This document shows positions 33,673-46,316 of a stretch of DNA of 64,000 bases, piece by piece. Source of the DNA: Rotaria sordida (Eukaryota; Rotifera; Eurotatoria; Philodinida; Philodinidae); assembly GCA_905250125.1 (NCBI GenBank), contig CAJNOL010001128.1, forward strand, positions 1-64,000. Direction: 5' to 3'. The position numbers and the translations under genes are program-made. How positions within the stretch are numbered: position 1 is the stretch's first letter; each line of letters begins with the position of its first letter. Below the pieces are notes generated by a model. That model had not been told where the DNA came from, did no database searches, and saw only the letters and a program-made list of their open reading frames with translations.

Positions 33673-36600
33673 ATGATAAGTCAATTCGAAACATTACCAA
33701 ATGAAATATTACTTAATATACTTTGTTATTTATCATGGGATAAAATCTTAATATCATTTTGGTCATTAAATAGACGTATTAATTCCCTTATTTATTCAAT
33801 ATTTTCAATAGATAAATATGAAATTAGTTTTAATCAATTAGATTTATCATATAAAAAATTTTCATTAATCTTATTACCATTAATTCATAAATCTTCATCT
33901 CTTTCTTCTCTTATTAAATATATTCATTTTGATGGTACAAATTCAAATTCTTATAATGTTATTCATCAATTTCTTTTTTATAATAATGATAAACAAATTC
34001 TTTGTTTTCCTAATCTCAAATCACTTAAAATAACTCAATGTTTATTATCTCAATCAATAATCCAGACATTATCTTTACTTATTCAAAATCAATTGAATCA
34101 ACTTACATTAACATTTGACGAAGAGATGATCGAATTGATTCGAAAATCAGAAGAACCATGGAAAATTGATCCTCATGCAAGTAATGAATTATTTCCAACT
34201 GAATTAGATTAATTGATTTCTGTAGATCCAAAGATTTTCGAGTTTTTGTTTTACAACAAACTTCTTTATGTTTCATATTTTGATTTCATATGAATACCAT
34301 TGAAAATTCTTGTTTAATTAATCGAAAGTTTGATAATTAATTATTAAAGATTTTATAAAAATATGATAAATCGAAGAAATTTGAGAGTTCTTTTAAATTT
34401 TTTTGAAAAAGAAAGCACAACTTTAGTGTTTGGTAGACAACTTGATGTACGATGAAATGTGAGTATAATGAAGTTAACTTATAGTTATTTTTCGTGGGCA
34501 TTGTTACACCATATAAATATGAAATCTGTATTACATCTTAGGTCAGGATTTGCTCGACAAGTGAGCCCAATTAGATAAAAGTAGCAAGATTCCGGTTCCT
34601 AGGGGATCAAAAATTATTGGTCTTACTCATGTCTAACTGCATCATGAAAGTATATTTTCAATAGTTCGCATCTCAGAAATACGAATCAAATGAATTTGAG
34701 TTGACTGAGTAAAATAAATACGTATAATTTATTTGAACATTTCTAATAGTTTATTCTATTAGTGATGGGATATTTTATTTAATTTCGTTTTAAATTAGGA
34801 AAACAAATAATGATGCTTAAACAATTGATACGTCAAATTTTTTCTAATAAATGTCAATTAACATGTCTTCGACTCGATATTGCTGATGATAATTCTCCTA
34901 TTAATATTCATCAATGTTTAATATTATCTTCTCATCGTTCTACAAGTTCAATATCTAATAAAATGCAATATTGTTGTTTAACACTTCGACATTTGTATAT
35001 TTGTCTTAAATATACATGTTTTCTTGAACATCTTATTGAGCATATACCCAATATTGAACGATTATCAGTCACTTTTAAACGACGAATGGATTTTGAACCT
35101 CGATCCAAGTCAAATATAGAAGCATTAATAAAATCCAATGGAAATTGGTTTGAAAAAGTAAGACGAATTTATTATGATTAACTTCTTATCGTTCTTAAAA
35201 TCATTCAAAAAAAAACACATCTTGAGATATTCAACTATCAATTGAATCTACTCGTTAATGAGTATGAGTATTAGATGCCGTTGGGCTCAAAGTCGCGGCT
35301 GGATATTCGCGGAACCAGTTGTGCACATGTCTAGTAATGATACTATCGTAGTACGAGCAGCATCAGGAACATTTCTAGCATGTGTGTGTCTAGAACATTC
35401 GAAGAAAACTAAAAGAGACTAAACTAGAAATTTGTTTTTAACAATTGTGAGTATTTAATTTTAATTAGTATGAATTCTGTAAACATCAAGCTTTGAGAAA
35501 ATTGGTTTCTAATAGGAACAATTTATTCAAAGAATGATTTTTGTTTTTTCTAACAATTCTAGGTACCAAAATTGAACTATTTTATTTTAAAAGTTTTTGT
35601 TAAGAATGATTTCGAATTTGCCTATTTGAAATGGATACTTAATAATTTAAATCATATTCAAAAATTTAAACTTCATCTTCAAATTTATAGAATGTATTCA
35701 TCCTCAGATATAATGATTAAAGAATATATTGTCGATGCAAATTTTATTTATCAATATTGTATGCCTGATATCATAATTAATATAACAGATTTTCAATTCT
35801 ATATTATTTCTGAATGTCAATTATTGTCGAGTAACATTGAAAAAATAATAAATTCATTTAAAATTCATCAATTTTTTATTGATCATCAATGGACAAATGT
35901 AACTTGTTTCTATGATCCATTGATGTCATATCAACATCTTTCTTCTTCTAATGTTAATATACTTCAATTTATGAATGGCTTACAGTAAGATAAACTGTTT
36001 TATAAGAACATACGTCGCTTTCTTGTAATATAACTTTTTCTTTCAGTTTTTATGCAAATATTTTTACTTGGCCACGTATTCAAGATATTTCAATTGATTT
36101 GCATCCATCTCTTTATTTATTTCTTGAACGATTGGATGAAATATATCCAAATGTTTCTCATATTAAAGTTTATACAGGTTAGAATTTTATTTGTTTTATG
36201 AAACATGGTTAAATTCAATAAGTAAATAGTTTATATATTATAACGAGTTCTTATTTATATACAGTTTGCAATAGGAAGGGTTGTGCAGTTGAGGTATCTG
36301 TGAGAAGTGATTCCTAATTTTTGTCCCTATATTATGTTATTTCTGCTAGGTTATGTTACATAAAAAAAGAAGGGTTTGAATCAGGATTACCGGTTCAGTG
36401 AGAAGCTGCCCTCCAAAAATATCAAGCTTTCTGAGAAAATTTTTAATACCTTTGGTCAGAAATCGACGATTGTTGACAGTGGCAAATCTAGAATTTTTAT
36501 GATACGGGACGATTTCTCGTAGGTAAAGAACACTTATGATCATAAAAAGTATTTTAAAGCTTTTTCTACTTCGAAAAATTGAAAATTTTCTTTTTGATAT

Positions 36601-39058
36601 GGGACGATCATTCCTAAATCGACCACCAGGAAAATGAGAGCACTTCATACTCACATCTTAAAAAATATTACCATGAATAGACATAAAATTCGGTAATAGA
36701 TTTAAGAGAAAAAAATGAGAAAATATATTAATTGTTTTTTTGCTTTTTATTATATAGAATGTTATAAAGATGTTGATCAATCCGACTTGGCAGTATCACT
36801 AAGAATACCATTCGAAATAGGTCAACGTAAAATAACCGATATTCAACTTCGAAATGTGACAAGACTTGATTTGGGATTTTGTCAAAGTCCTATGATTAGT
36901 ATGTATCAATTTCTTTTAATTTGATTAATATTATCAAATACACAAATACTAAGTATTTGACATATACTTGTTCAAATATATGCTTATATGAATATCTTGT
37001 CATTAAATACAAGTAATGTTAATCGACATCGAAGGTCAATTCACTGGACCCTAGACTGACGGAATAATGACAAGTAGATGGTTGTATTTTTATAGTCATT
37101 TGTCCCAAGCACTTGTTAGAGAAAGATAGACAGGCACAAGTGAATTACGGTTTCTAGACCCTAGCCTTTCAGTCTAGGGATCATGCGAGAAAAATGAATA
37201 AAAAAAAGGCGAATGTCTGTTCACAAAAAATGAAACTATCCTACAATAAAAATTCATTTTTAGGATTATGATTTTCGTAAAATAATGGATACTTTTTCTA
37301 TGCGCGTAAGTGATATCAAATATTGAATAGATTGATTCATCGTTTCTTTCTCAATGTATACTTTTAATTTGATTTAATGAATGAAATTCGTTGTTGTAAG
37401 CAGACTCCTTCAAGGTAGGACTTTCTCATATCCTTTATTCTTTTCGTACTTTTGTCCTACCCTAAGATTTCCAGGTTTTAGTAGATGTAATCACGAAGTT
37501 TTTGCTATATTTCAGCATACACAAAATCATCACAATTTAAAATCCAATCGACAATAGTGTAGTGTCCTGCGACCGGGTCGGGTATTGGGTATGACAAAAT
37601 CTGACGATCCAAGTCCGGATGCAAAAAGTTGTGTACGCACGCAGGGCAATAAATATAGAGTTATAGTGATATTTCGATCAAAAATGTAGAGAAAAACTTG
37701 ATTTTTCCGTATAGGACCCATGGCTTGATTTAAAAGAAAATTTTCAGCAGTCAATAGTAAAAACATAGTATATCTTTTTATCAATGGGTCCAAATATGTA
37801 CTCTTTGGAAGTATTTGACATATATAAATATATTAATTTGAAAAAATTATTTTCCAGAAAGTCGTAATACATCAATGGACGTAAATAAAGCACGTGCAAA
37901 AGTATTTGCTCATCTCATTTCAATGCTAGTTCAACTTAAGCATCTTCTTGTTGAAAAAATTGAATGGCTTTATCATATTATTCAATATGTAAGTATCTAT
38001 TATATTTGTCAATTTACTTTGAGTTTCAGCAAAAAAAAAAATTTTCTGTTAATAAATGACGAGAACATAATAATAAACGAAGTTCTTTTGTTCTTATCTT
38101 CTACATGACATAATGTATATGTTTTCAGAAATCAAAATGAAATAAAAACTTGTTCGAAATTATGTACACATTTGTTTCTTTTATTTTTAGGCGTCGAATG
38201 AATTAAAAACAAATGCATTAAATTCTGTTCAGTGTGCTGAATTTGGTATTCCTAGTTGTCATTATGGTTCTAATGACTCAATTCATATTGGCAAAAATCT
38301 TGTACCTTTTCTCAGTACTCATATGCCTCATTTACAAACATTGCATCTTTGGCGACCAGATGATTTTCCTTGGACATCTAGTAAGTTTATTTTAGACAAA
38401 AAGCTAGATGTGCACAGAATAAGCGTTTTTTTTTCATACTCTGACATCACTCTATTATAGAGCTGCATGTCCATAAAAACGCACAACAGACGCGACTAAG
38501 ACTATGTAGTATCTATAGACTACAATTCGTTGAGATACAAGGCGAGGATCAGGATATCCTGGGAGATTCTCTCGTTAGTTACTCGGCTCTTTAGTTTTCT
38601 GAATGAGAAAATCAATTTGTACTGCTATGTACTTATATATTTTTAAGTCTGCTCTTCAGTTTTATTATTATTTATCATGACTATGAAATAATTCACTTAC
38701 AACAATAAATTTAGATTATTGTTTGTTTTTAGTTCGACCAAATATTAATTCAGGATACTTTTATTATATTGATGCTTCACGATGGACGGAATCTTTACAA
38801 ACATCTGAATCGATAGGTATGTAAATAAAAACAAAACATTTAGAAAAAGAAAAATAAACTTTTAATTTAGCTCAACATGTAAATATTTTTGAACAAGATC
38901 TTTGTCAATTAGTTGAACAATTGAAACAATTTGTTTTTCTTGATATTCATGGAAAAATTGATCCTGGAAAACTCGAACCATATCGTTCTATGATTCAAAA
39001 ATGTTTTCCTTGTAGTATAATTGACATCGAATTATCAAGATTTCGTCTTTGGATATAA
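33673..39058 (+). CDS. F-box / leucine-rich-repeat-like protein (9 exons)
   Basis: Exons 33673-34180, 34799-35157, 35563-35984, 36047-36177, 36758-36898, 37858-37988, 38191-38380, 38733-38816, 38871-39058. They sum to 2154 bases, an exact 718 codons (717 residues). All junctions are GT-AG and keep frame, for example WFEK|VPKLNYFILKVF and TS|IRPNINSG. Residues about 5-45 are an F-box (FETLPNEILLNILCYLSWDKI). The remainder is LRR-like helical sequence ending DIELSRFRLWI. It should act as a substrate adaptor of an SCF ubiquitin ligase. Related to the F-box gene at 5412 in style but not a close copy, and with a much more broken gene structure. Introns range from 54 to 959 bp; the long ones (34181-34798, 36178-36757, 36899-37857) hold no recognised repeats. 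The first junction (after residue 169) is the least certain. Confidence 0.8.
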
Positions 39059-40320
39059 CTTTCGAGATTAAAGATAATAAATTGTTGAACAATTTCTTTT
39101 TGTTTATCTTTGTTAAATATTTGTTAAATAAAATACTCTAATCAAGTGCAAATAATCCAAAATTAAAGCAAACTTTTTCTTCTCGTTTTTCTATACATGA
39201 AGATGTAGGTGAGTGTGCTTGTATTCATCTTTTAGCTACATTCACACTTTCTGATAAATTTTTGAAAGAATCATCCTATTTATATGATAAGCAAATAAAT
39301 GGATTTCTACCTCAAATTTTCTCCATAAATCGATTTTTGTGAATCTTAAAATGCTCTAAACGTTTCAATCAAAACATGTTTTTTCCTTGAGCCACCAAAT
39401 ATTCAAGAAAACAATTCTTTCATTTGCAAAAAAACTCTTAAAGTTGTTTTTTCTTCAACATTTAATATCTGAGGAAGGAAGTATTTTTGTTTTTATTGAA
39501 ACTTTCAGCCCAATTTAAGATCTGTGATCTATTCATGTTCAAAATGCCAGCATCCAAGGCCACACACACACCAACAATAAGTTATCCAATTCTACGCCAA
39601 ATACTCCAAAAAAAGAAGCCGTCGCGCTTTAATGACCAGGATGGAAGATATGAGAACATTAGAAACAACAGACAACACAAAAACAGAATTCGAATATTTT
39701 ACACGAATCCTCTGAATATCTGCACAACATGCTAGAGCAGTATAAATAATAGTTTCATTTAGAACTCTTTGTTTCTTTCTTGATAAATAAAATTTTCAAA
39801 CGCATCTTTTTTCGCATCAGAAAATAAACAGTGACACATCCTAATGTAATAGTGAAGATGTCGAACACAGCTACTTTAATAGAATTCTCCATCGAAAGAC
39901 ATTCTTATGATTAAGATGCCTAATGAAGTTCGAGAGAGCGGACACGCGTGTCAGAGTAGGCCAATTCTTACATTCACACTCATACACCACGAATTAGATG
40001 TTTATGATTCGACTCTCAATATCGTCTCGACTTTCCTCTTCTTCATCTTTTCTGTTGCGATCATCTTAACAATTTATTTTAATTACTTCAAACACTTATA
40101 AAAGGTGTCCCAAATTAAATGAAGCTCTCGGTATTTTGCATTTTTTGCATCTAAAATTCAGCATAGAAAAAACTTTTTTATAGAAGGATTCTTTATCAAA
40201 TTCTCTACAAAACGTAGATATTTTTATTATCTTAAATAGTCTCCATTGTTTTTGCGACATGAGATACAATCGATCGGTCCAAGAGTTACAACTTTCAAAG
40301 ACAACATTTTGTCGAATTTT
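39059..40320. other. Intergenic, no gene seen
   Basis: Short open frames only (for example 39487-39735) with no domain or conserved motif. Confidence 0.4.
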
Positions 40321-40324
40321 TTTT

Positions 40325-40820
40325 TTACTGCACGGGTGTGGGTGAAATCAATACTCACACCTACACCTTACTGCGTAGTAGTCCGATCGATCGAGTGTTT
40401 CAGGACAATGTCAGATTCTTGGTATTTTGATCGAATGCTTATATAAGAGATGTACCCTAGTAGATGGCCTACTTGACTTTACTTGGGTTAATATTTTTAT
40501 TTTTCAAAAAAAATCAATGGAGTCGTCTAAAGGAATGATCAGTACTTGCCAATGTTATGTTACGAACCTTCTACTATCTTGTTCCTTGTCTAATTCGAAT
40601 AGAATTTCTACAATTTTCTTTATTACACAATAAATTAGTATTATCTATTTTGTTGTTCATCCTTCGCCTAAAATAATTCACAATATCTTTCATATTTCCT
40701 ATGAATAGAATATAGAAAAGTACAATTGTCTACAGGAATGTGGAGTATGAGTATGGATCTGGATGTGAGTTGTAGTCTTCTTTTCGTCCACACCAACACC
40801 TACACCCCCACTGTCACCTA
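40325..40820. repeat. Two telomere-like inverted tracts
   Basis: At 40333-40370 a GGGTGTGGGTG tract is followed by CTCACACCTACACC. At about 40738-40815 a degenerate G/T tract (TATGGATCTGGATGTGAG) is followed by CCACACCAACACCTACACCC. Confidence 0.65.
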
Positions 40821-41251
40821 TATCCTTAACTAGTCACTCAATGTCTCCATGTCTTCTCGCTGACAAAAAACTACTTATTTATTTTCATAAAAAGAAACAA
40901 TAATTTCATATATGTTTGTTATTAAACAAACTATAAAAAGATTTTTAAATTATGAATAAACAATTTTACTTATTTCTATATGGAAAATACTTTTTCTTAC
41001 AAAATCAAAAATAGCTATTCCAATCTCAGCTAGATTCCAAACTCGTCTGCCACATGTGTATGCTGATGCTCTCGTTTTATTTGCGATGTTGTACGTCATA
41101 TTACCAAACATGTCGTCAATGTTATCTTTCTATTCTCTGTGCTTCAGTGTAATGTTGAACAGGTGGTGTAGGTCTCAGCAATAAAAACTATTCCTGAATC
41201 CTTCGTTTCGTCAATCGTCAGAGCTTAATTTTGAGTTAAACTGATCTCATA
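40821..41251. other. Upstream region of the 41252 gene, nothing specific seen
   Basis: No repeat or exon recognised; presumably contains the promoter. Confidence 0.35.
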
Positions 41252-44129
41252 ATGGACGGTCTTATTTCGATTCTCTTTCTCACTACTTGGATTGTGCTGA
41301 GTGCCAGTGGTGAATCACTATTTTCACTGGCTTGTTCCCAAGCTAATCAGACGTGTACGCTGTACAGAATCGATATTGATCAATCCGGTGGTCGTGCTAT
41401 ATCAAATGAAATGGCTCAGTGGCATCAACTGAATGTGATTGATGGATTTGGATCTGTAGCTGGATTTAAGAACGCAAATACACCGTTGATTATTATGACT
41501 ACAGCTTGTGATTCTCATGCAAATCTTATCAATCTCAACCAGGTATCTCAATCATTAGTGCCTGTAATGATGAAAACGTCATGCACTCAACCAATGCATC
41601 CATTAGGAAGCAGGTATATATTGGGATTGGGTACAATGCCAAATGACGTTGGTGGTTCATATCCTATATCGTTATATGTGTTTGATGCAATATCGGGTGA
41701 ATGGAATCAAGGTGAATTTTTTTTCTTTGTCAATCTGTTTTTCCTTGAATGGTAGGACGGTCTACAAATTGATCAGATGATACTAAGAATGTAACGGTGA
41801 CGATAGATCGGTGAGATTAGTACCATCGATCCACTACTAGTGGTGATCAGTTATGGTTATCTATTGTTAGAGTAATGGATAATGGAAAATTTGTGGATTT
41901 GATTTTTTCGTTAAGAAAACCCTATCTTACAAAAATAATGATGTTTAATAAAGTTTGATCAAAGATTTTCGAGGTCGAAGAATCTGAATCGAAAGACTGT
42001 TTCTCGAATTTGATAGACTTGAGAATCTCATTAGCGAAAGACTATGTTTCTAGAGAGCTTTTCTCCATTATTGTAAGGACAAATATGGTGTTATTTGGAC
42101 AATATAAAAGAGTGCTCTATCAAACTCCCTGACCGTTGCAGACAACATTATGTTTGTCCTTACAACAGTAGAGAAACCGCTTCCTGAAAAAATAGACTTT
42201 TCCTAGTGAAATTCTCAAGTTCATAAAATTAGAAAAATTGTCTTGTGATTCAGATTCTTCGACCTCAAAAACTTTTAGTCAAACTTTATAGAAAATCAGT
42301 ATTTTCATAAGATATGATTTCCCATTACCGGCTCTTTGGTAACATAACGTAACTAAGATAAATGCTGAGTTTTGACATACATATTCAACTAGACAAATCA
42401 AAATCTATCCAAGGACTTAAAAAACAAAAAAATGCTTTTAAAATGATAAAACAGACATTACTTTTGATGTTGTTTCAATTTCATCAATGAAAATTTTTAT
42501 TTTCATCGATAAAATTAAAAAACTTCAAAAATAATATCCGTTCCATCATTACAGAAGCTAGTTTTATCATGTGTTTTTGACATAAAATTCATGAAAGGGT
42601 GTGGGTGTGGGTGTATTTCATTTCCTTTTGCACCCACACCCACACTACTGATTATAACTTTTCAAAAAAAGACTCTTGGTAAAATAAAAGATACTAAAGT
42701 CGGGATGAAATCAAAAAGCGGAGGGTTTTTTACGCGCCTACACTCATGTAGTTATTGTTTTTCGTGAAGTCAATTTTTTTCAAATGTTTCTTTACAGTTT
42801 TGTCATGAGAACTATCGTGTGATTCCGAATTTTGGCGAAAAACTAACTCACCTCTCCAAATTGCTATAAAACCTCATGTCGTTCCATAGTCTTCATATCA
42901 TAATTTCCGATTATTGGGGACCAATCTCGTTCGAGTAGTGGTGTAACCAAACGAGAGCTAGAGGAAGCTCAGCTTTCTGTACGAACCATTGAGTCCTGCT
43001 TAAAAATGATTTCAGTCCCGCTACAAATATGACCAGAGGTATCTCTGCCCCCTCTACATGTATGGCCAGGGGACTGACCTTCGTCTCCCCCTCTCTCCTG
43101 AAACTTTTTTCTGGTTACGTCACTACGCTCCAACCAGTCCTGTATAAACGTGTCTAAACAGAAACGTTTGGATATGTGGTCTAAATTAGAATAGAGAAAA
43201 TAAAATATATACCCTAATATTCACACTCTTCTTAAATGTCCGTATGGCTTTTAGATCACATCAGCATGCGCAATGAACTGATAGAATACCTATGGCTCTC
43301 ACACAGACATCGATTTTCTTGATTTTTTGTTAACAAAAACAAATACTTCCAAACTGATTAAAGTCTTAGGATAATCACTTATTCGATCGCATGTTAACAG
43401 ATACCTGTCACACAATTGAAGAACGTAGATTAGCTAGTATTCAGTGTAGGACAATTTTTAAATGATAGTGAAAGATAAGATAAGGTTTCGATCTTGATAG
43501 GGATTAGCAAATGAATCTTGCATTACAATACAGCTACTGTATTACTTTGCATAGATATTGTCAATTTTGGCACGACATTTGCTGGTTCGTATCAAGTACT
43601 ACATCCACAAACAGGTTTTGCAGTTTTGAATTTAAATATGCGTGAACCTTTTTTTAATGTGGTTTGTATTTCATGTTTTGTATACCTAGAAAAAAATAAC
43701 AACAGGTGTATTATCTCGTTTGTTATATAGATACTCTACAATTTAGTTAATGAAACACGTCACATGTTATCAATTAGTATTGAAACCGGTCGATGGACAT
43801 TGAAGCAAATTAGTAATAATTTATTACGTAATTTTGCATTTTCGACAGTGATAAATGCACCAGTAAGTGACTGCTTTTTGGGTGGTATATGTCTCTTAAA
43901 TCCAGAAAATTATCAATGGGATTTATTTCTACCAATTCCAAATTTCACTAGTATCATGGACTGGACATTTTCAGTTGATAAACAATTTATGTATTTTATT
44001 AGCAAGAAAAATGTCACTATTGTTGACTTATCGAATAATCTATCGTTTCATTATCGTATATTACCATTAATCGAACAGAGTGGCGACATTCATGGTATCG
44101 ACAAAACAGTAGTGTTCGATATGGATTGA
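41252..44129 (+). CDS. Secreted protein of unknown function, possibly beta-propeller (3 exons)
   Basis: Exons 41252-41711, 43555-43661 and 43731-44129; 321 residues in frame, with GT-AG junctions giving EWNQ|DIVNFGTTFAG and FFNV|ILYNLVNETRH. Residues 1-20 are a signal peptide (hydrophobic ISILFLTTWIVLSASG), so the protein is secreted or lumenal. Recurring segments ending in an aromatic strand (YVFDAISGEWNQ, SISIETGRWTLKQI, LLNPENYQWDLF) look like repeated four-stranded blades, so a small beta-propeller is possible; I do not recognise the family. N-glycosylation sites are present in the C-terminal half. The first intron is 1843 bp and carries a foldback element, a telomere-like hairpin and a MITE, very unlike the other 69-bp intron. 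No function is proposed. Confidence 0.65.
41870..42345. mobile_element. Intronic foldback element
   Basis: Arms of about 210 bp (41870-42090 and 42120-42345) are inverted copies sharing GAGGTCGAAGAATCTGAATC and TTGTAAGGACAAA. It lies inside the first intron of the secreted-protein gene. Confidence 0.75.
42597..42645. repeat. Telomere-like inverted tract (intronic)
   Basis: GGGTGTGGGTGTGGGTGT, about 15 bases of spacer, then CACCCACACCCACAC: one of the cleanest copies of this structure in the window. Confidence 0.85.
42935..43125. mobile_element. Intronic MITE-like element
   Basis: Ends TAGTGGTGTAACCA and TGGTTACGTCACTA are inverted with two mismatches, 191 bp apart. No target duplication was established. 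Confidence 0.55.
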
Positions 44130-46093
44130 TTTTATTGCTATGGATTATGACAACAAACTTTTGTTTGTAAATGTTTTCACCGCTTTGTTTTGTTTTTATG
44201 AAACACAATTTTATTTTCAATCTGAAACATCTATATTTCAGCGTGAAATAAATCAATGAGTATAAACAAACAAAAAAGTTCGATAATAAAAAAGAGCGAA
44301 TGTTGCTGAATGCAAAGTGTTGTCACCTGTCGGCATACGTTTTGCACAATGTAATTGCCAACGACAAGCACCCCAGTACGATGATGCCTCGATTTATTTG
44401 TTTACGCTGCGCTCTTTCAAATCGATGAGCCACTCGGCATCATGCGGTAGATGATAATCAAATGTAAATACTCGCAAATAGAGTTGTTTGAGTTCTGATA
44501 AAGAGCGTGTGGGCGTGGGTGTGTTAAGAGAACCAATCCACACGTACATACATGCATACACCCATACTCACACGCACATCCACACCCAGATCCACACTCG
44601 CGCACCCACACCCGTTTCATATAGTATGCGGCATGTATGTTACCATTAGGAGAAAAGAAATTATGTATTGAAAATGTACTTGATGATATAAATAAGCTTT
44701 TCAGTATAATGATGTTAAACGGTTCAAAAAAACTGTTAAAAAATCAATTACAAACGCGAACGTTTTCGAAATGATTAACTTTCAAAGTACACGTATCAAC
44801 TTTAAAAATAGTTATAGTCTAAATTCATTCATTTATTTCACATTTTTTAAATAAATTAGTTTATGATTCCTGATTATATATCAAAATTTGTGAGAGTCAA
44901 TGTGTGAGTCCCATATTTTAGCATTGAAAGGGGCTGCACTAGCAAGTTTTTAACATGAATTGACAATGGCTTAGTTTACATATAGTATATTTAAATGAAG
45001 TCGAAAAGAAATGTATTAAGTGATATTTGGAAAACAATATCTTGATCAGAATTTAATAATATGAGGCGAGAACATTAAAGGAGCATAGGATAATAGTAAA
45101 AAGTATCTGCGAAGTTTTTCTATGTGTTTGTTCACAGGCAAAAGTAGCTTTCTTTTAAAATGTTTTCTTTTTAGTTCTCCTTTCTTTCAACTAAACTAAG
45201 CCATATAAAAAAGCTATAATTCAGTTTGTTTTGATCAACAGATCAAACCATATGTAAAAAAAAAGGACAAAAATATGTTACTTAAATTTCGTGTCGTGTG
45301 TGCATGGCGTCTGAAAAAAACATGTGAATCATATAATCAAAGAGGAGAACGCGCATTATGACGATTGCATACAGAGTCGTCCCTCTTCTTATCTTACGGC
45401 AAACATGCACAGCATGGTAAACGACAGCAAGAATAAGTTGGAAGAAACCAAGATGATTCATCAAAGATAAATACATAACAAATTTGATCATACATGAAAA
45501 CAACATTCACATAGTTTTGTTTCATTTAAATCGTAGGTATACTTGGTTTTCATCATGCATAGACTTAGACATACACCATCTACTCGTGTGGACCCACATA
45601 CTTGACGAAAAATTGTTTGTTATAGAAAAGTTCATTTTAATATGAGATAGTATGAGAATGTTTTTATTTTGTGAAAATAAGGACACTGATTTGGTGTACC
45701 TACTGCATGATTTGTTTGCTCTTAGAGAATGAGTATTCTAATTTCAATTTTGCTAAAACATTTTCAAAATGAACATGTTCTACGGCTATCACAGTTATTC
45801 AATAAGTAACAAAGCTCAATTGTATTTCATATAATTTCGTTGTTTAATGCTTTAAATATATATTCTTTAAACAAAATAACTGTAGTCGATGTGCTAAATA
45901 CATTTAGAAAAAAAATTATATAGTCTGAAAGTGCTTGAAGTTTTTTATCGTCCTGTCTATTTATATCTTCACTTGTATCTTTCCCAATTGCTCCTTTGAA
46001 TTTAATATCAATGGGCAAATAGCTTCTGAAAAAACGTGACTATACATGCTGGTAGAGTTTGATATTCTCTATCACTCTACGTACATATCTATT
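44130..46093. repeat. Intergenic with telomere-like tract at 44508-44612
   Basis: A short G/T arm (GGGCGTGGGTGTG) is followed by a long, degenerate C/A-rich arm (CACACCCAGATCCACAC and similar). Nothing else in the interval looks like a gene; short open frames at 45282-45506 and 45827-46018 have no domain. Confidence 0.55.
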
Positions 46094-46182
46094 GTGGGTA
46101 TGGATGTGACTATGGCTGTAGATGTCAATATGTGGGTATGGATTTGTGCTGTCTATTTCAATACGCACACTCACACCCATCT
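46094..46182. repeat. Degenerate telomere-like inverted tract
   Basis: GGGTATGGATGTG and GTGGGTATGG are followed by CGCACACTCACACCCAT. It lies about 135 bp upstream of the RING gene start codon. Confidence 0.55.
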
Positions 46183-46316
46183 TACTGTAAAGAGAACTTT
46201 TATGATTATGTGCAAATATTGATAAAACGTCCGATGCAACCCATTCTGCCTTATCAACTAAATGCATTTTGTTTTCTATGTTTTATAGGTAAATCACACA
46301 CATTTCGAATAAACTT

